Source of the DNA: an uncultured Saprospiraceae bacterium
GTDB lineage: Bacteria > Bacteroidota > Bacteroidia > Chitinophagales > Saprospiraceae
Assembly (NCBI GenBank): GCA_938016265.1
Contig: CALLWB010000065.1
Span: forward strand, 1 to 35,580
Length of the DNA: 35,580 nt
Reading direction: 5' to 3'
Positions 32,533-35,580 of the stretch are shown one piece after another (position 1 is the stretch's first letter; every line of letters begins with the position of its first letter). A program made the translations under genes and the position numbers. The notes below the pieces were generated by a model. The model did no database searches. It was not told the DNA's origin and worked only from the letters and a program-made list of their open reading frames with translations.

Positions 32533-34353
32533 ATGTCAAAATTTGTCGTTTCCGCACGAAAATACCGTCCAGCTAAATTTGATGAAGTTGTTGGACAACA
32601 GCACGTTTCTCAAACATTAAAAAATGCGTTGAAGAACGAGCAGTTGGCCCATGCATTTTTGTTTTGTGGGCCTAGGGGCGTTGGTAAAACAACGTGTGCA
32701 AGGATATTGGCAAAAGTGATCAACTGTATGAATATTACGCCTGAATTTGAGGCTTGTAACGAATGCAGTTCTTGTAAGTCTTTTGATGAGAATGCTTCCT
32801 TCAATATTCATGAGTTGGATGCCGCGTCAAACAACAGTGTGGATCATATTCGGGCGCTGGTAGAGCAAGTGCGATTTCAGCCACAACAAGGGAAATACAA
32901 GATTTATATCATTGATGAGGTGCACATGTTATCTCAAGCGGCTTTTAATGCATTTTTGAAGACGCTGGAAGAGCCACCACCGTATGCTATTTTCATATTG
33001 GCAACGACGGAAAAACATAAGATCATCCCTACGATTCTTAGCCGGTGTCAGATTTTTGATTTTTATCGGATTCAGGTGCCTGCAATTATGGACCACCTGC
33101 AACATATCTGCAAAAGCGAAGGCATCGAAACAGACAATGACGCCCTGCGAATTGTAGCACAAAAGGCAGACGGTGCCTTGAGAGATGCCCTTTCTATTTT
33201 TGACCGACTGGTTAGTTTTTCAGGGAAGTCGCTTTCTTATGATGATGTGATTACCAACCTAAATATCCTGGATTACGACTATTATTTTAAGCTGGTGGAT
33301 GCGATGGTGATGGAAGATTTGCCGACGGTGATGAATATATTCGATGAGATTCTAGCAAAAGGATTTGAATCGGATATTTTTATCAATGGATTTGCTGGCC
33401 ACTTGCGCAATTTGCTGGTTTGCAAAGATCCAGCGACGCTCCGACTACTCGAAGTGGGAGAAACAATAAAGGAACGATATGCTCAGCAAGCCGCCTTGTC
33501 TTCTACTTCATTTTTATTGACGGGCTTGAGCCTGGCCAATGAATGTGATGTGCAATACAAAATGGCTCGAAATAAGCGACTGCATGTGGAGATGGCAATT
33601 ATCAAAATGACGTACATCAACCGAGCGGTGAAAATGGCAGGCAATCCATCCATGGAAAAAAAAACTCCTGACCAAAGTGTAAATCCTCCTAGTGCTAATC
33701 CTGGCCCGAAAGAAGAAATTCCTGAACCAAAAAATGAAGTAGCTCCTACTCCTCCAATTGCTACTGGGAACCCTGAACCAAGTAAAGAAAATGTAGCAAC
33801 GTCTACTACAGCAGTTCCCAAAATGGCGGAGACACCTCCCACATCGATCGCCAATGAACCACCACCGAAAGAGCTAAAAAAGGAACCTTCAATTCTCGAA
33901 AAGAGACCAGCTAAAATGTCACTTGCTAGTTTGATGAGCGAGGTGGAAGCAGAAGAAACCGAAAAGGAAAACGCGGTAACCACCATGACCCAAGAAGCAC
34001 TAGTGGAAGCCTGGAAAAAATTTACCGCTCAAATACAAAGCCCCTCCGTCAAGTCCAGATTTGAACAAATGAAGGTGGAGTTGGACGGACAAAAAATCAA
34101 TGTGACAGTAGGTAGTCAGGTCGCAAAAGGAAGTATTCAGTCAGAACACGAACTCATGCCTTTTTTAAGAAGGGAATTGGGCACGGACAAATTGCTGATG
34201 GATATTAAAATTGACTTAAGCCTTCAGCCTCAGGTGGAGCGTCCCAAAGCACCAAAGGTATTAGGCAATAAGGATAAATACATCGCTCTTAAAGAGGCAA
34301 ATCCTTTGGTGGATGAGTTGCGGAAGCGGCTTGATTTGGGGTTTGATCAATAA
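32533..34353 (+). CDS. dnaX: DNA polymerase III subunit gamma/tau
   Basis: 606 residues. The AAA+ clamp-loader core occupies about 1-370: RKYRPAKFDEVVGQ, Walker A GPRGVGKTT (46-54), four zinc-binding cysteines (C65, C75, C78, C81), Walker B IIDEVHML and the LSRC sensor segment. After a proline-, lysine- and glutamate-rich linker (about 380-470) comes a C-terminal region of tau type (LVEAWKKFTAQIQ and LRRELG-like end), which contacts the polymerase and helicase. It loads the sliding clamp at the replication fork. No programmed frameshift site was looked for in detail. The length is normal for Bacteroidota. Confidence 0.96.
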   Translation: MSKFVVSARKYRPAKFDEVVGQQHVSQTLKNALKNEQLAHAFLFCGPRGVGKTTCARILAKVINCMNITPEFEACNECSSCKSFDENASFNIHELDAASNNSVDHIRALVEQVRFQPQQGKYKIYIIDEVHMLSQAAFNAFLKTLEEPPPYAIFILATTEKHKIIPTILSRCQIFDFYRIQVPAIMDHLQHICKSEGIETDNDALRIVAQKADGALRDALSIFDRLVSFSGKSLSYDDVITNLNILDYDYYFKLVDAMVMEDLPTVMNIFDEILAKGFESDIFINGFAGHLRNLLVCKDPATLRLLEVGETIKERYAQQAALSSTSFLLTGLSLANECDVQYKMARNKRLHVEMAIIKMTYINRAVKMAGNPSMEKKTPDQSVNPPSANPGPKEEIPEPKNEVAPTPPIATGNPEPSKENVATSTTAVPKMAETPPTSIANEPPPKELKKEPSILEKRPAKMSLASLMSEVEAEETEKENAVTTMTQEALVEAWKKFTAQIQSPSVKSRFEQMKVELDGQKINVTVGSQVAKGSIQSEHELMPFLRRELGTDKLLMDIKIDLSLQPQVERPKAPKVLGNKDKYIALKEANPLVDELRKRLDLGFDQ

Positions 34354-34401
34354 TTTTTGAGTTTGTTCTTAAAAGTCGGTTACGATTTTTTTAGTATTAA
34401 A

Positions 34402-34427
34402 ATCCCCCTGCCTCCGCCAGCGGGGAT
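34402..34427. repeat. GC-rich palindromic element between dnaX and the DUF1697 gene
   Basis: ATCCCC (34402-34407) pairs with GGGGAT (34422-34427), continued by CTG/CAG (34408-34410 / 34418-34420) with one bulged C. It stands out as GC-rich in an AT-rich spacer and has no T-run, like dispersed REP-type palindromes. Whether it recurs elsewhere in the genome cannot be seen here. Confidence 0.4.
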
Positions 34428-34455
34428 AGCATGGATTCAATAAATTTCTGGTACT

Positions 34456-35001
34456 ATGAATGTCTATATTTCTATACTGCGTGGTATTAACGTAAGTGGC
34501 AAGAAAAAAATAAAAATGGTAGAACTCAAAGCGATGTACGAACGTATGGGGTTTGAGGATGTGGTGACATATATCCAAAGTGGGAATGTGCTTTTTCGAG
34601 CAGCCGCTGCGGATTTGGAGGAAATGGCTGGACGTATTCGGGCAGAAATATTGGAAACGTTTGGGCATGAAGTACCAGTTTTAGTGTTGACGAAGGACTA
34701 TTTGGAGCAAGTGGCTGCTCGTCATCCGTTTATAAAAACGGGGGAGGAACCGCTGAATCAGTTGGTGGTTACTTTTTTGGCTTCGGCGCCTGATCGGGTA
34801 TTGGTGGAGGCGCTTGCTGATTTTGTTTATAAGGACGACCGGTTTTTGATTGCGGATCAGGCGGTCTACGCGTATTGTCCCGGCGGATACGGGACTACGA
34901 AATTGTCGAATAATTTTTTTGAGCGGAAGTTGAAGGTGACGGCTACTACGAGGAATTGGAAGACGGTAGGGAAGTTGGTGGAATTGGGTTTGGGAATGTA
35001 G
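34456..35001 (+). CDS. DUF1697 family protein
   Basis: 181 residues, full family length. It opens with the signature YISILRGINVSGKKKIKM, followed by LKAMYERMGFEDVVTYIQSG and NVLF, and later contains FYCPGGYG-like YAYCPGGYGTTKLSN and TTRNWKTVGKL, all characteristic of DUF1697. No biochemical function is established to my knowledge. No signal peptide, so cytoplasmic. It follows dnaX by about 100 bases and may be read from its own promoter. Confidence 0.92.
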   Translation: MNVYISILRGINVSGKKKIKMVELKAMYERMGFEDVVTYIQSGNVLFRAAAADLEEMAGRIRAEILETFGHEVPVLVLTKDYLEQVAARHPFIKTGEEPLNQLVVTFLASAPDRVLVEALADFVYKDDRFLIADQAVYAYCPGGYGTTKLSNNFFERKLKVTATTRNWKTVGKLVELGLGM

Positions 35002-35295
35002 GAAATATGAAGGTTTTGATGGAACTGGAGCAGTTATTTTTTCCATTGATGAAGTCTACTTGCATTGAGTTGAGGTTGGGGAGCTTGGGAATTGATTTTT
35101 GTTTGTTAATTCTCCATGAAATCAAATCGGTTCAAGTCCAGGCTAGGTTTCAAAAAATAAGAACAATTATCCCTAAGGTCATCATCGCAAATTTTTAAGG
35201 AGTCTTTGTCGAAAAACAAAACTTTAATGGAGCTGAATGCTGCCTTTATTTCCTTTTTTGGCAACGATAGGTGGTTGTTTTTGAAAGGGGATTTT
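35002..35295. other. Gene-free stretch with a possible gene fragment
   Basis: No intact gene. On the minus strand a frame ending at TAA 35106-35108 is open back to about 35285 (it reads, for example, FFDKDSLKICDDDLRDN) but has no start codon in a sensible place and matches nothing I know. It could be the remnant of a decayed gene. The plus-strand frame from 34956 that overlaps the end of the DUF1697 gene is not believed. Confidence 0.4.
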
Positions 35296-35445
35296 CTACT
35301 TGATTTCTAGTTTGTCAGGATTCTGACGGGTGTCGAAGATTTGAACGATTATTACTTGGTTTCCTTCTATCTCGTAAACGATTTTATAATTCTATTTACT
35401 AACTGATCTGAAGTTTCTAGAAGTTTTTAAAAGGCGCTCGAAAAT
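35296..35445 (-). pseudogene. Decayed ParE/RelE-type toxin gene (C-terminal part)
   Basis: The minus strand encodes the C-terminal end of a ParE/RelE toxin: FERLLKTSRNFRSVSK, then a TAG stop (35392-35394), then NYKIVYEIEGNQVIIVQIF and DTRQNPDKLEIK up to the normal stop (35296-35298). In relatives the interrupted position is usually a tyrosine codon, so a single substitution could have made the stop. The 5' half of the gene, with the catalytic N-terminal part and any antitoxin gene, is missing; the frame is closed by TGA at 35446-35448. Such toxins inhibit DNA gyrase or cleave mRNA. This one is dead. Confidence 0.8.
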
Positions 35446-35580
35446 TCAACAGGGGGTATTTACCTTGTGTTGTAGCTTTAGAGCGCTCGACTAGTGCCGT
35501 AAATGAGCGGTTAATAAGTCGCTAGCGGTGCCGCATTCGGATGTGGAGTGTTTGGCCTTATGCATTAGCTGCTAGCGAAT
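35446..35580. other. Repeat-rich junction beyond the toxin fragment
   Basis: No gene seen. Short repeated pieces are present: GCGCTCGA occurs near 35434 and 35482, GCTAGC near 35522 and 35573, and ATTCG/CGAAT pair across 35535-35580. Base composition is more GC-rich than the preceding spacer. It looks like a recombination junction or a dispersed repeat, but the window ends here. Confidence 0.4.

Noticed and set aside
33483-33986. Long minus-strand open frame inside dnaX
   Set aside because: It is the shadow of the proline/lysine-rich dnaX linker and has no independent support.
35443-35520. Possible integron attC site after the toxin fragment
   Set aside because: One core-like ATTCAAC is present, but no matching GTTRRRY with paired inner arms was found. 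Kept only as a question for the junction.
1-35580. CRISPR arrays, tRNA or rRNA genes, insertion sequences
   Set aside because: No regularly spaced direct repeats, no recognisable tRNA or rRNA segment and no transposase frame were seen in either strand.

Overview
The window comes from a member of the Bacteroidota, probably a Saprospiria-like marine or freshwater lineage (the phylum is well supported, the class is a guess). The signs are a very large surface protein ending in a type IX secretion sorting domain, a fused MurF-alanine racemase, several TAnnTTTG promoter boxes of the Bacteroidota type, few Shine-Dalgarno sites, AT-rich spacers and lipoproteins with short leaders. Most of the window is ordinary chromosome: cell wall (murF-alr), purine synthesis (purD), replication (dnaX), a nucleoid protein (YbaB), alkylation repair (two ogt-like genes), tryptophan/NAD metabolism (3-hydroxyanthranilate dioxygenase), hydrolases and secreted or surface proteins.

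Layout. 1-500: end of an acyl-CoA dehydrogenase with an SCP2 domain, followed by a terminator. 831-7633: a retron module with a WGR/HEAT-repeat protein, a winged-helix/SWIM zinc-finger protein, a structured non-coding RNA and a retron reverse transcriptase. 7904-8287: a small unknown gene. 8946-14384: a 1812-residue T9SS surface protein. 14440-21365: murF-alr, purD and a two-domain amidohydrolase, all on the minus strand. 21499-23870: an alpha/beta hydrolase, an AlbA_2 protein and an MBL-fold hydrolase. 24640-25155: a small lipoprotein with a cysteine/aromatic tail, set in long AT-rich spacers. 25466-29595 (minus): a peptidase S74-type surface protein and a short Hsp70-like ATPase. 29753-31610 (minus): a tight cluster haaO-ybaB-ogt-ogt. 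31875-35001 (plus): a LEA-type lipoprotein, dnaX and a DUF1697 gene. 35296-35445: a decayed ParE/RelE toxin gene next to an unexplained repeat-rich junction.

The main discovery candidate is the retron. The RT has the NAxxH, QGxxTSP, YADD and VTG motifs of retron RTs. The spacer just upstream folds as an msr-msd RNA with a long a1/a2 pairing, two msr hairpins and a long msd stem. The two genes before it match, as far as I recall, the ARM/HEAT plus WHSWIM partners of type XIII retrons, a class predicted bioinformatically. The family is therefore probably not new, but this locus, its RNA fold, the WGR domain on the repeat protein and the possible extra downstream gene are worth following up. By analogy with characterised retrons it is probably an anti-phage toxin/antitoxin-like system: the RT and msDNA would hold the partner proteins in check until phage infection disturbs them.
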